Shown here one piece after another: positions 1-6,240 of a DNA stretch of 6,408 nt (position 1 is its first letter; every line of letters begins with the position of its first letter). The DNA comes from Clostridia bacterium (lineage in GTDB: Bacteria > Bacillota_A > Clostridia > Christensenellales > Borkfalkiaceae), in the NCBI GenBank assembly GCA_017621955.1, contig JAGASB010000325.1, positions 1 through 6,408 of the forward strand, written 5' to 3'. The position numbers and the translations under genes were made by a program. A model generated the notes under the pieces. It did not search any database. It was not told where the DNA came from and saw only the letters and a list, made by a program, of their open reading frames with translations.

Positions 1-557
1 GATAGCGTTTTATATAAGGCGTGGTTAGTGCCTTGCATAGCACCGTCCTTACTTATATCCGTACATATAATGGTTTTAACACCCAAATCTTGCATGCTTT
101 TGCAAAAGGATATTCCTTCAAGATGTGATTTTTCCGTCCAACCTTTTATGGCAACGTAGCCGTCCTTAATATCAACGCCAACTGCAATCTTATCACCAAA
201 GTTTTCAACTGCCGACCTTAAAAAATTTGGGTCGGTAACTGCGGAAGTGCCTAAAATTACACGATTTACGCCGGCTTGAACGTATTTTTCTATTACGTCA
301 AGGCTTCTAATACCACCACCCACTTCAACGAACGCATCGGTAGATAGAACAAGTTTTTTTATTGTTTCAAGGTTAGGCGTTCCACCTGTTTTAGCGCCTT
401 CTAAATCAACGACGTGCATATAATTTGCACCTTGGCTGTAAAAGTCTAACGCAATTTGTTCGGGTTTATCGCTATAAACCGTCATTTGATTATAGTCGCC
501 CTTAAAAAGTCTTACGGCTTTGCCGTTATATAAATCTATTGCGGGAAAAATTTTCAT
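1..557 (-). CDS. hisA: HisA, ProFAR isomerase (3' end cut by window edge)
   Basis: This encodes the cytoplasmic (beta/alpha)8-barrel isomerase that converts ProFAR to PRFAR by an Amadori rearrangement, the fourth step of histidine synthesis. My translation from the ATG at 557-555 opens MKIFPAIDLYNGKAVRLFKG and gives 185 residues before the left edge. The family is usually about 240 residues, so roughly 55 C-terminal residues are missing. Asp8 and Asp129 (in GVDIKDG) match the general acid/base pair of the family, and Thr166 in CTDISKDG matches the conserved threonine. The first-half phosphate-binding loop VEVGGGIRS (78-86) is also present. The second-half phosphate loop lies beyond the edge. 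The start has an upstream AAGGTG about 5 nt away, and 9 nt separate it from the hisH stop. hisF and hisI would be expected next, outside the window. No frameshift or lost key residue is seen. Confidence 0.96.
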   Translation of the reverse strand, partial: MKIFPAIDLYNGKAVRLFKGDYNQMTVYSDKPEQIALDFYSQGANYMHVVDLEGAKTGGTPNLETIKKLVLSTDAFVEVGGGIRSLDVIEKYVQAGVNRVILGTSAVTDPNFLRSAVENFGDKIAVGVDIKDGYVAIKGWTEKSHLEGISFCKSMQDLGVKTIICTDISKDGAMQGTNHALYKTL

Positions 558-566
558 AAAGCCACC

Positions 567-1178
567 TTAAAGTTCGCAAAAAGCCTTTAATATTTTTAGT
601 CCCACGTCCCCACTCTTTTCGGGGTGGAACTGACAGCCGTAAACGTTACCGCTTTGAACGGCGGCGGTGATATGAGCACCGTATTCTGCCGTCGCAATCA
701 CGCTTTCATCGCAGTTAGCACCGTAATACGAATGCACAAAATACACAAAGTCACCGTCTTTTAAGTACTTAAAGATAGGACTTTTTTCGCCCTTAAATTT
801 TAACGCATTCCAACCTATGTGCGGAATTTTAAGCGATTTGGGAATAACGTCTTTAATAGGGCGTATTTCACCTTTAATAAGTCCTAAGCCTTTATGTTCG
901 CCGTATTCAAAACTCTTTTCAAGTAAGAGTTGCATACCTAGACAAATACCTAGAACGGGTTTACCCTTTTTTGCTTCACTTTTGACAATTTCAGCAAGCC
1001 CCGATGAAAAAAGTTTATCAGATGCGTCGCCAAACGCACCAACGCCCGGTAAAATTATTTTATCTGCGCTTTGTATAACGTTTTTATCGCTAGTTAAAAT
1101 TGCATCAACGCCGATGGATTTAAACGAACTTACAAGCGAAAAAAGATTTCCTACACCGTAGTCTACGATGGCAATCAT
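567..1178 (-). CDS. hisH: HisH, glutamine amidotransferase subunit of IGP synthase
   Basis: This is the class I glutaminase subunit that hydrolyses glutamine and channels ammonia to HisF, which then makes imidazole glycerol phosphate and AICAR from PRFAR. At 203 residues it has the usual family length. It opens MIAIVDYGVGNL, has the oxyanion-region PGVGAFGDA (44-52), and carries a complete catalytic triad: Cys79 in GICLGMQLL, and His185 and Glu187 in QFHPEKSG. IPHIGWN (118-124) and FVHSYY (147-152) are typical HisH signatures. The start codon overlaps the hisB stop by one base (TAATG), and AAGGGGTG inside the end of hisB lies about 5 nt upstream as a ribosome site. This suggests translational coupling. 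The partner HisF is not in the window and probably follows hisA to the left. Confidence 0.97.
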   Translation of the reverse strand: MIAIVDYGVGNLFSLVSSFKSIGVDAILTSDKNVIQSADKIILPGVGAFGDASDKLFSSGLAEIVKSEAKKGKPVLGICLGMQLLLEKSFEYGEHKGLGLIKGEIRPIKDVIPKSLKIPHIGWNALKFKGEKSPIFKYLKDGDFVYFVHSYYGANCDESVIATAEYGAHITAAVQSGNVYGCQFHPEKSGDVGLKILKAFCEL

Positions 1179-1765
1179 TAAAGCACCCCTTTTGTAGACG
1201 GAATTTGGTCTTTTGCATTTTGGTCAATCATAACTGCTTGACGGAGAGTGCGTGCAAGGCTCTTAAATATACCTTCTATAATGTGGTGTGCGTTTGAGCC
1301 CGATAGTTGACGAACGTGCAACGTTGCGCCTATATTACTTGAAAAAGCAATCAAAAATTCTTCAACAAGTTCGGTATCAAAATCGCCTACCTTATTTGCC
1401 TTAATGTCAAGTTCTTTTACAAAAAAACATCTGCCCGAAAGGTCGATAGCGGTAAGAATGAGCGCTTCGTCCATAGGAATAATCGCACTGCCGTATCTAA
1501 CTATGCCTTTTTTATCATTAAGAGCCGTCTTAAACGCTTGCCCTAACGCTATACCGATATCTTCGGTGGTGTGGTGATAATCAACGAACGTGTCGCCCTT
1601 GCATTTAACCTCTAAATCAAATGAACCGTGCTTAGCAAAAAGAGTGAGCATGTGGTCCAAAAAACCACAACCGCTATCAATTTTTGAGTTGCCTTTACCG
1701 TCGATATTGAGTTTTAAGCTTATATCGGTTTCGTTAGTTTTTCTTTTAATTTCAGACGTTCTCAT
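1178..1765 (-). CDS. hisB: HisB, imidazoleglycerol-phosphate dehydratase (monofunctional)
   Basis: This is the manganese-dependent enzyme that dehydrates imidazole glycerol phosphate to imidazole acetol phosphate. It has 195 residues, the length of the single-function enzyme. The HAD phosphatase domain fused at the N-terminus in enterobacteria is absent, so histidinol-phosphate phosphatase must come from a gene outside this window. The family's internal duplication is visible as two metal-binding HHxxE motifs, His64-His65-Glu68 (DYHHTTEDIG) and His160-His161-Glu164 (NAHHIIEG). CGFLDHML (33-40) and the C-terminal IPSTKGVL are also typical. The ATG lies one base after the hisC stop. A strong GGAGG nine bases upstream lies inside the last codons of hisC, which supports this start. 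Confidence 0.97.
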   Translation of the reverse strand: MRTSEIKRKTNETDISLKLNIDGKGNSKIDSGCGFLDHMLTLFAKHGSFDLEVKCKGDTFVDYHHTTEDIGIALGQAFKTALNDKKGIVRYGSAIIPMDEALILTAIDLSGRCFFVKELDIKANKVGDFDTELVEEFLIAFSSNIGATLHVRQLSGSNAHHIIEGIFKSLARTLRQAVMIDQNAKDQIPSTKGVL

Positions 1766-1766
1766 C

Positions 1767-2828
1767 TTAAATTTCCTCCAAAATTTCTCTTATGCAGTCT
1801 ATAAATCTTTCCATTTGCGTTAAACTGCCGATTGTTATTCGTATATAATCTTTTATTCTTTCCGCACCAAAGTGACGGACTAAAATACCCTTTTCTTTAA
1901 GTTTTAAATAAAGCTGTTCACCGCCTATTTTATCGGTTTTTGCAAACACGAAGTTTGTGCTTGAATTTGTTAAACTAAATCCTAGTGCTTTAAGCGACTT
2001 TGCAGTGTACTTTCTATTCTCAATAATCCTTTTGCAGTTATCGTTAAAGTATTTAGCGTCAAGTATAGCACCAAGCCCAGCACCAGCAGTCATTCTGTTT
2101 ACGTTATAAGGGTTAGTAGAATATTTAATTCTTATAAGGTCGTTTATAAGTTTTTCGTTTGCTACGCCAAAGCCCAACCTTGCACCTGCCATAGAGCGTG
2201 ATTTTGAAAAGGTTTGCGTTACTAAAAGATTATCGTACTTATCAATTAAACTAACCGCACTTTGAGTTCCAAAATCAACGTACGCTTCGTCTATTACGAC
2301 AATCCTTTCCCTATCAGCACTTACAAGCCTTTCTATTTCGTCAATGGTGAGCGCTATGCCCGTGGGTGCATTTGGGTTTGCAATAAATACCGTTCCTTTC
2401 TTGCCGATATAATCGTCTACGCTGACTGTAAAATTATGTTTTAACGGAATTTCTTGGTACGGAACGCCGTTAATCTGTGCAAAGACCTTATAGAAGCCGT
2501 AAGTTATATCAGGGAAAATTGCAGGGCGGTCTTTATCGCAATATGCCATAAACGCAAAGTTTAACACTTCATCAGAGCCGTTTGTTAAAATAACGTTTTC
2601 ACTCTTTACTTTAAGGCTATCTGCAACGGCTTTTGTAAGTTCCTTTACGTCAGGGTCGGGATAAAGGTGTAATTTTTGCGACTGTTCGTACGCTAACGCT
2701 ATTGCTCTTTCGGACGGTGGAAAGGGCGATTCGTTTGTATTTAGTTTTATATACTCACGCTCTTTTGGCTGTTCACCCGGAACGTAAGGGTCTAACTTTT
2801 CTATTTTATCGCTTAAAAATCTACTCAT
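1767..2828 (-). CDS. hisC: HisC, histidinol-phosphate aminotransferase
   Basis: This is a fold-type I PLP aminotransferase that converts imidazole acetol phosphate plus glutamate to histidinol phosphate and 2-oxoglutarate. The 353 residues match the family, and MSRFLSDKIEKLDPYVPGEQ is a typical N-terminus. Visible cofactor residues are Asn153 in NPNAPTG (151-157), Asp180 and Tyr183 in DEAYVDF, the Schiff-base Lys209 in TFSKSRS, and Arg217 in ARLGF. NTNESPFPPS (30-39) is the substrate-side N-terminal signature, and YIRITIG near the C-terminus carries the carboxylate-binding arginine. The ATG overlaps the hisD stop (TAATG). I see no good Shine-Dalgarno in the 20 bases before it, so translation may depend on ribosomes finishing hisD. 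Some relatives also accept aromatic amino acids; its place in this operon favours the histidine role. Confidence 0.96.
   Translation of the reverse strand: MSRFLSDKIEKLDPYVPGEQPKEREYIKLNTNESPFPPSERAIALAYEQSQKLHLYPDPDVKELTKAVADSLKVKSENVILTNGSDEVLNFAFMAYCDKDRPAIFPDITYGFYKVFAQINGVPYQEIPLKHNFTVSVDDYIGKKGTVFIANPNAPTGIALTIDEIERLVSADRERIVVIDEAYVDFGTQSAVSLIDKYDNLLVTQTFSKSRSMAGARLGFGVANEKLINDLIRIKYSTNPYNVNRMTAGAGLGAILDAKYFNDNCKRIIENRKYTAKSLKALGFSLTNSSTNFVFAKTDKIGGEQLYLKLKEKGILVRHFGAERIKDYIRITIGSLTQMERFIDCIREILEEI
1775..1779 (-). promoter_or_regulatory. Ribosome binding site of hisB inside the hisC 3' end
   Basis: GGAGG lies nine bases before the hisB ATG and overlaps the Glu-Glu codons of the HisC C-terminus (ILEEI). 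It fixes the hisB start and gives hisB its own loading site, unlike hisC. Confidence 0.75.
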
Positions 2829-4099
2829 TATTTGTCAAATCTTATAACCGCACTCTTTGCGTGTGCAGTAAGTCCTTCTTTTTTTGCAAAATATTCAACG
2901 TCTTTACAAACGTCATTTAGTGCATCTTCGGTGTAGTAGCAGTACTGTGTCTTTTTCACGAAATCATCAACCGACAACGGACTTGAAAACCTTGCCGTTC
3001 CGCTTGTTGGAAGCGTGTGGTTCATACCTACCATATAGTCGCCAAGTGCTTCTGGACAGTACCTACCTAAAAATACCGAACCTGCATTTTTAATCTTATC
3101 TAAACTTTCGTAAGCGTTTTCTATACAAAGTTCTAAGTGTTCGGGCGCTATTAAGTTTGCAATCTCTATCGCCCTATCAATGCTTTCAGTAACGATAATT
3201 TTACCGTTATCGTCAATCGAAGCCCTTGCAATTTCCTTTCTGTCAAGCATATCAATCTGCACTTCAAGTTGAGCGCTAACTGCATTTGCAAATTCAAAAT
3301 CATCAGTAACTAGAACGGCAGAAGCCATCTTGTCGTGTTCAGCTTGTGATAAAAGGTCAGCCGCTATCACTTTGGGGTCGTTTTTATTATCTGCAACCAC
3401 CATAATTTCACTTGGACCTGCAATCATATCTATTGAAACTACGCCAAAAACCTGTTTTTTTGCTTCTGCAACGAAAGCGTTGCCTGGTCCTACAATCTTA
3501 TCAACTTTTGGAACAGTTTCCGTTCCGTAAGCAAGCGCTGCGATTGCCTGTGCGCCACCTACTTTATAAATCTTATCCACGCCCGCAACGAACGCACTTG
3601 CAAGTATTACGGGATTTACCTTGCCGTCCTTATCAGGTGGGGTTACCATAACCACTTCTTTAACGCCTGCAATTTTAGCAGGGATAGCGTCCATAAGCAC
3701 GGTTGAGGGGTACGCCGCAGTGCCACCGGGAACGTATAGCCCAGCACGCTCAACAGGCAAAACCTTTTGTCCCATTATAACGCCGTTATCTTTTCTAATT
3801 TCAAAGCCGTCACGCTTTTGTTTTTCGTGAAAAACACGAATGTTCTTTGCGGCATCTTTTAGGATTCTTAAAAATTCAGGCTCTACGCTATTTACTGCGC
3901 TTTGTATTTCTTCTTTTGTTACAGTTAAACTTGATAAAGTAACCTTATCGAACTTTTGAGCGTAAGAATAAAGCGCTTTGTCGCCAAATTTTTTAACCGT
4001 ATCAATAATTTCACTTACAACTGCGCTAACGTCGACCTTTTTCTCAACGGCACAAAAAATCTCTTCACGAGAACTTTTATCGCTATAAATTTTAATCAT
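2828..4099 (-). CDS. hisD: HisD, histidinol dehydrogenase
   Basis: This is the zinc-dependent, NAD-linked enzyme that oxidises L-histidinol through histidinaldehyde to L-histidine, the final two steps. With the ATG at 4099-4097 the protein is 423 residues, close to the usual 430. The same frame stays open to a TTG at 4144, but that would add 15 unrelated residues overlapping hisG. The chosen ATG has GGAG seven bases upstream and gives the typical start MIKIYSDKSS. Numbered from this ATG, the zinc ligands are Gln252 and His255 (SQAEHD), Asp354 (ALGDYMVG) and His413 (LTAHAKSA). The catalytic pair is Glu320-His321 (APEHLEL). GGAQAIAALAYGTE, GPGNAFVAEAKK and IAGPSEI are family signatures. Its first 8 bases overlap the end of hisG and its stop overlaps the hisC start. 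Confidence 0.96.
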   Translation of the reverse strand: MIKIYSDKSSREEIFCAVEKKVDVSAVVSEIIDTVKKFGDKALYSYAQKFDKVTLSSLTVTKEEIQSAVNSVEPEFLRILKDAAKNIRVFHEKQKRDGFEIRKDNGVIMGQKVLPVERAGLYVPGGTAAYPSTVLMDAIPAKIAGVKEVVMVTPPDKDGKVNPVILASAFVAGVDKIYKVGGAQAIAALAYGTETVPKVDKIVGPGNAFVAEAKKQVFGVVSIDMIAGPSEIMVVADNKNDPKVIAADLLSQAEHDKMASAVLVTDDFEFANAVSAQLEVQIDMLDRKEIARASIDDNGKIIVTESIDRAIEIANLIAPEHLELCIENAYESLDKIKNAGSVFLGRYCPEALGDYMVGMNHTLPTSGTARFSSPLSVDDFVKKTQYCYYTEDALNDVCKDVEYFAKKEGLTAHAKSAVIRFDK

Positions 4100-4724
4100 T
4101 TTTAATCTCCGTTTGGCGTTTAAGTTCTTTAACGATATTTTCAATCACTTGGCTTTTGAACTTAAAGTTTGCTTTGTTAGCAATAAGCCTTGCAGAAATA
4201 GGCACGATTTTTTCTACCACTTCAAGTTTGTTTTCTTTTAGCGTTGCACCCGTTTCCACAATGTCGACTATAACGTCCGAAAGTCCTAAAATAGGCGCAA
4301 GTTCAATCGAGCCGTTAAGGTGAATTATATCAATATCTCTACCGAGTGAAGAATAGTATTCTTTTGCAATGTTTGCAAATTTAGTTGCAACGGTAAGCGT
4401 TTTAGTTCTATCGTCGGTAAAGTCTGATTTTGCCGCAACCGCCATATGACACTTTCCTATATCAAGGTCTAAAAGTTCGTAAACGTCGGGGCGATATTCA
4501 AGCAAGATGTCTTTGCCTGCAACGCCTATATCGGCAGCGCCACGTTCAACGTAGATTGCAACGTCCGACGGCTTAACCCAAAAATAACGCACGCCAACCT
4601 TTTCGTTTTCAAATATAAGTTTTCTATTGTTTTCTTTTATTGAAGGGCATTCAAAACCTGCCTTTTCAAACATTCCGTAAACCTTTTCGCCTAATCTTCC
4701 TTTGGGAAGGGCAACGTTAAGCAT
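4092..4724 (-). CDS. hisG: HisG, ATP phosphoribosyltransferase catalytic subunit, short form
   Basis: HisG joins ATP and PRPP to give phosphoribosyl-ATP, the committed and normally histidine-inhibited first step. At 210 residues it is the short form, which lacks the C-terminal regulatory domain and works as a complex with HisZ, encoded directly upstream. Numbered from the ATG at 4724-4722, it has NVALPKGRLGEK (3-14), YVERGAADIGVAGKD (58-72) and the PRPP-binding loop DIVETGATL (154-162). An alternative TTG start at 4733 would add three residues. It has AAGGAG eight bases upstream, whereas the ATG has AAGGA eleven bases upstream. I prefer the ATG because MLNVALPKGRLG looks like a natural family start, but the choice is open. 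The gene begins within 14 bases of the hisZ stop and its end overlaps hisD by 8 bases. Confidence 0.95.
   Translation of the reverse strand: MLNVALPKGRLGEKVYGMFEKAGFECPSIKENNRKLIFENEKVGVRYFWVKPSDVAIYVERGAADIGVAGKDILLEYRPDVYELLDLDIGKCHMAVAAKSDFTDDRTKTLTVATKFANIAKEYYSSLGRDIDIIHLNGSIELAPILGLSDVIVDIVETGATLKENKLEVVEKIVPISARLIANKANFKFKSQVIENIVKELKRQTEIKND
4107..4110 (-). promoter_or_regulatory. Ribosome binding site that decides the hisD start
   Basis: GGAG lies seven bases before the ATG at 4099 and within the last codons of hisG. It supports the 423-residue HisD over the longer TTG-initiated frame from 4144. Confidence 0.75.
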
Positions 4725-4735
4725 AGTTTTCAAAG

Positions 4736-4747
4736 TCCTTACTCCTT
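4736..4747 (-). promoter_or_regulatory. Double ribosome-site region for hisG
   Basis: Two purine-rich sites lie in tandem at the hisZ stop. AAGGAG (4747-4742) is eight bases from a TTG at 4733, and AAGGA (4740-4736) is eleven bases from the ATG at 4724. They leave the exact HisG start ambiguous by three codons. Confidence 0.6.
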
Positions 4748-5827
4748 TTCAAGATAAATAGTTTGTTTGCACTTTAACTTTTCAGGCAAAATTTCAAGTG
4801 CAATTACGCTTTTGCCTTGGTCGATAAACTCTTTTACTTTTTTGTTTACAACTGATACGGGCGTTTTTCCGTAAATTAGTGCAACGTCAACGTCTAAATT
4901 TTCAGACTTGTTAAATTTAATAAGTTCGTCAAGATAAACTGCAAAGCCTATCGCTTTGGACTTTCTGCCCATAATCTTCATAAGGTTATCGTATTGCCCA
5001 CCAGAAAGTATCCCCGTAGGAATTCCGCTAATAAACCCATTAAAGACTATTCCGTTATAGTAGTTAAGGCTATTCACTACCGAAAAATCAATATTTACGT
5101 TATCACCTTCGCCAAGGTCTATCAAACTTTGCACGGTTGCGATAAGTTTATCAAGTGCAATTTTAGTATTTTCGCTTAACCTATAACCGTCAAATTTTTG
5201 ACGGATTTTTTCAGGCTTACCGTAAGTTGACGTAAGCGATACTAAAAGTTCGGTTAAATCTTTATCAGCGTTTACACGTTCAAGCGTCTGTTCAATGCCC
5301 TTTGCGTTCTTTTCGGCAAGAAAAGTCATAACTTCTTTCTTTACTGAAAAAGAAAGTCCCATATCGTCCATTATGCCGTTAATAACGTCAAGACTTGAAA
5401 CGTCAAGCACGAAGTCGTTTGAAATGCTTTTTAAACTCATTTCGGCAAGCAACAAAACTTCGCTTATCAAATAATCGTCAACGTTTCCGATACACTCTAA
5501 TCCCGCTTGCAAAATTTCCTTAAACGACTTAGTCCCTTTACTAACCCTATAAACGTTTTCATCGTAAAAAACCTTTTGAACGCCGTCGCCGTCCTTGCTG
5601 TTTTTAATAATAGACAAGGTAACGTCAGGCTTCAACGCCATAAGTTTACCGTCGGTATCGGTAAAGGTTATAACGCTTTCAGAAACCAAAAAGTCCTTAT
5701 TTTTAACGTACAAGTCGTATTCTTCAAACTTGCTCATTTTATACTGTGAATAGCCGTATTTTCCGTAAAGCGCACGCAATGAAAATACTGCCTTTTCATC
5801 ATTTCTTAAAACCAAATCTAAACTCAT
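4739..5827 (-). CDS. hisZ: HisZ, regulatory subunit of ATP phosphoribosyltransferase (HisRS-like)
   Basis: HisZ is a paralogue of the histidyl-tRNA synthetase core. It is essential for activity of short HisG and carries the histidine feedback response. The 362 residues show the class II synthetase fold in order: FEEYDLY (34-40), a motif-2-like block with ALKPDVTLS (64-72) and YRVSKGTKSFKEILQAGLE (93-111), a degenerate HisRS signature NSLNYYNGIVF (252-262), and a motif-3-like GILSGGQYDNL with KAIGFAVYLDEL (272-302). The HisRS signature R-G-L-D-Y-Y has lost its Arg and Asp, and the motif-2 arginine region is changed, so this is not an aminoacylating enzyme. After about residue 312 only some 50 residues remain, so a full anticodon-binding domain is absent. 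The start has AGGA nine bases upstream, inside the end of the regulator gene, with a 5-base gap between the two genes. Confidence 0.93.
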   Translation of the reverse strand: MSLDLVLRNDEKAVFSLRALYGKYGYSQYKMSKFEEYDLYVKNKDFLVSESVITFTDTDGKLMALKPDVTLSIIKNSKDGDGVQKVFYDENVYRVSKGTKSFKEILQAGLECIGNVDDYLISEVLLLAEMSLKSISNDFVLDVSSLDVINGIMDDMGLSFSVKKEVMTFLAEKNAKGIEQTLERVNADKDLTELLVSLTSTYGKPEKIRQKFDGYRLSENTKIALDKLIATVQSLIDLGEGDNVNIDFSVVNSLNYYNGIVFNGFISGIPTGILSGGQYDNLMKIMGRKSKAIGFAVYLDELIKFNKSENLDVDVALIYGKTPVSVVNKKVKEFIDQGKSVIALEILPEKLKCKQTIYLEKE

Positions 5828-5832
5828 AAAAA

Positions 5833-6114
5833 CTAATCCTTTTTGTTAAGTACGATATTATAGCCACCGCTTCCATAGTTTAAGCATTTGTTTACCCTAC
5901 TAATAGTAGCCGTGCTTGCCCCCGTTTTTTTAGAAACTTCTTGATAGTTCTTGCCCTCTTTAAGAAGAGCTGCAACTTCTAAACGCTGAGTAATATCTTG
6001 CAATTCTTTAATAGTGCAAACGTCTTCAAAAAATTTACGGCACTGCACTTTGTCTTCAAGTTTTAACACTGCGTCAAACAACTGGTCGAACATTTCCATA
6101 TGAAAATTTTCCAT
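5833..6114 (-). CDS. TrpR-family (YerC/HisR-type) transcriptional regulator, likely operon repressor
   Basis: This small DNA-binding protein belongs to the TrpR/YerC-YecD family. With the ATG at 6114-6112 it has 93 residues. An ATG three codons upstream (6123) overlaps the AAGGA ribosome site, whereas 6114 sits eight bases after it, so 6114 is chosen. The N-terminal half (about 6-50, with CTIKELQDITQRLEVAALL) matches the helical dimerisation part of the family. NYQEVSKKTGASTATISRVN (57-76) is the helix-turn-helix, with GASTATISRVNKCL as the probable recognition helix. The C-terminus ends GSGGYNIVL, typical of YerC-like proteins. It is the first gene of the operon and its promoter contains a long palindrome. 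Family work on Firmicutes has proposed TrpR-family HisR proteins as histidine-gene regulators (recalled, not checked). The effector, possibly histidine, cannot be read from the sequence. Confidence 0.88.
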   Translation of the reverse strand: MENFHMEMFDQLFDAVLKLEDKVQCRKFFEDVCTIKELQDITQRLEVAALLKEGKNYQEVSKKTGASTATISRVNKCLNYGSGGYNIVLNKKD

Positions 6115-6122
6115 ATCACACA

Positions 6123-6127
6123 TCCTT
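6123..6127 (-). promoter_or_regulatory. Ribosome binding site that decides the regulator start
   Basis: AAGGA ends on the first base of the ATG at 6123, which makes that codon unusable with this site. It is eight bases from the ATG at 6114, which is therefore the preferred start. Confidence 0.7.
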
Positions 6128-6137
6128 GTTTTAATTG

Positions 6138-6167
6138 TTTATCATTTTAGCACGTTAAAGTGATAAA
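6138..6167. promoter_or_regulatory. 30-bp inverted repeat inside the promoter, candidate operator
   Basis: The outer arms TTTATCA (6138-6144) and TGATAAA (6161-6167) are perfect complements. The inner arms TTTA (6146-6149) and TAAA (6156-6159) also match, as does C6151/G6154. In all, 12 of 15 symmetric pairs agree around a centre at 6152.5. The repeat runs from the last base of the -35 box to the last base of the -10 box, so a dimer bound here would block RNA polymerase. The adjacent TrpR-family gene is the obvious candidate binder. That assignment is inference. Confidence 0.7.
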
Positions 6168-6172
6168 GTCAA
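6144..6172 (-). promoter_or_regulatory. Sigma-A-type promoter of the his operon
   Basis: On the minus strand TTGACT (6172-6167) is followed by exactly 17 bases and TAAAAT (6149-6144). Each box differs from consensus by one base. Transcription should begin near 6137, giving a leader of only about 23 nt before the regulator's ATG at 6114. This is the only convincing promoter seen for the operon. It reads into the regulator and, through the closely packed genes, into all the his genes. Confidence 0.85.
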
Positions 6173-6230
6173 CTATATTTATATTATGTTTAAAAATTTT
6201 TATAGAAAATAATTTGAATTATAATCACAA
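6171..6230 (-). promoter_or_regulatory. AT-rich region upstream of the -35, possible UP element
   Basis: Only 6 of these 60 bases are G or C, much lower than the flanking genes. A- and T-tracts lie directly upstream of the -35 box, where the RNA polymerase alpha subunit can bind and strengthen a promoter. The composition is seen directly; a UP-element role is inferred. No gene was found here. Such tracts are also common in any Firmicutes intergenic region. Confidence 0.4.
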
Positions 6231-6240
6231 ACAACTAAAC

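Noticed and set aside
817..1161. Plus-strand open frame of about 114 codons inside hisH
   Set aside because: It is antisense to a gene with a complete catalytic triad and shows no recognisable domain or ribosome site. The other plus-strand frames within the his genes are the same kind of shadow.
4100..4144. A longer HisD starting from TTG at 4144, adding 15 residues
   Set aside because: The added residues are the out-of-frame reading of the hisG end. The ATG at 4099 has a well-placed GGAG and gives the typical HisD N-terminus.
4739..5827. Reading this gene as a histidyl-tRNA synthetase
   Set aside because: The HisRS signature and motif-2 residues are altered, there is no full anticodon-binding domain, and it sits beside a short hisG, so HisZ is the right call.
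6115..6123. Regulator start at the ATG at 6123 (three extra residues)
   Set aside because: The only ribosome site (AAGGA, 6127-6123) overlaps this codon. It is correctly spaced for the ATG at 6114.
6189..6225. A plus-strand promoter using TATAAT at 6220-6225
   Set aside because: No acceptable -35 box lies 16-18 bases upstream, and such hexamers are expected by chance in 90% AT sequence.
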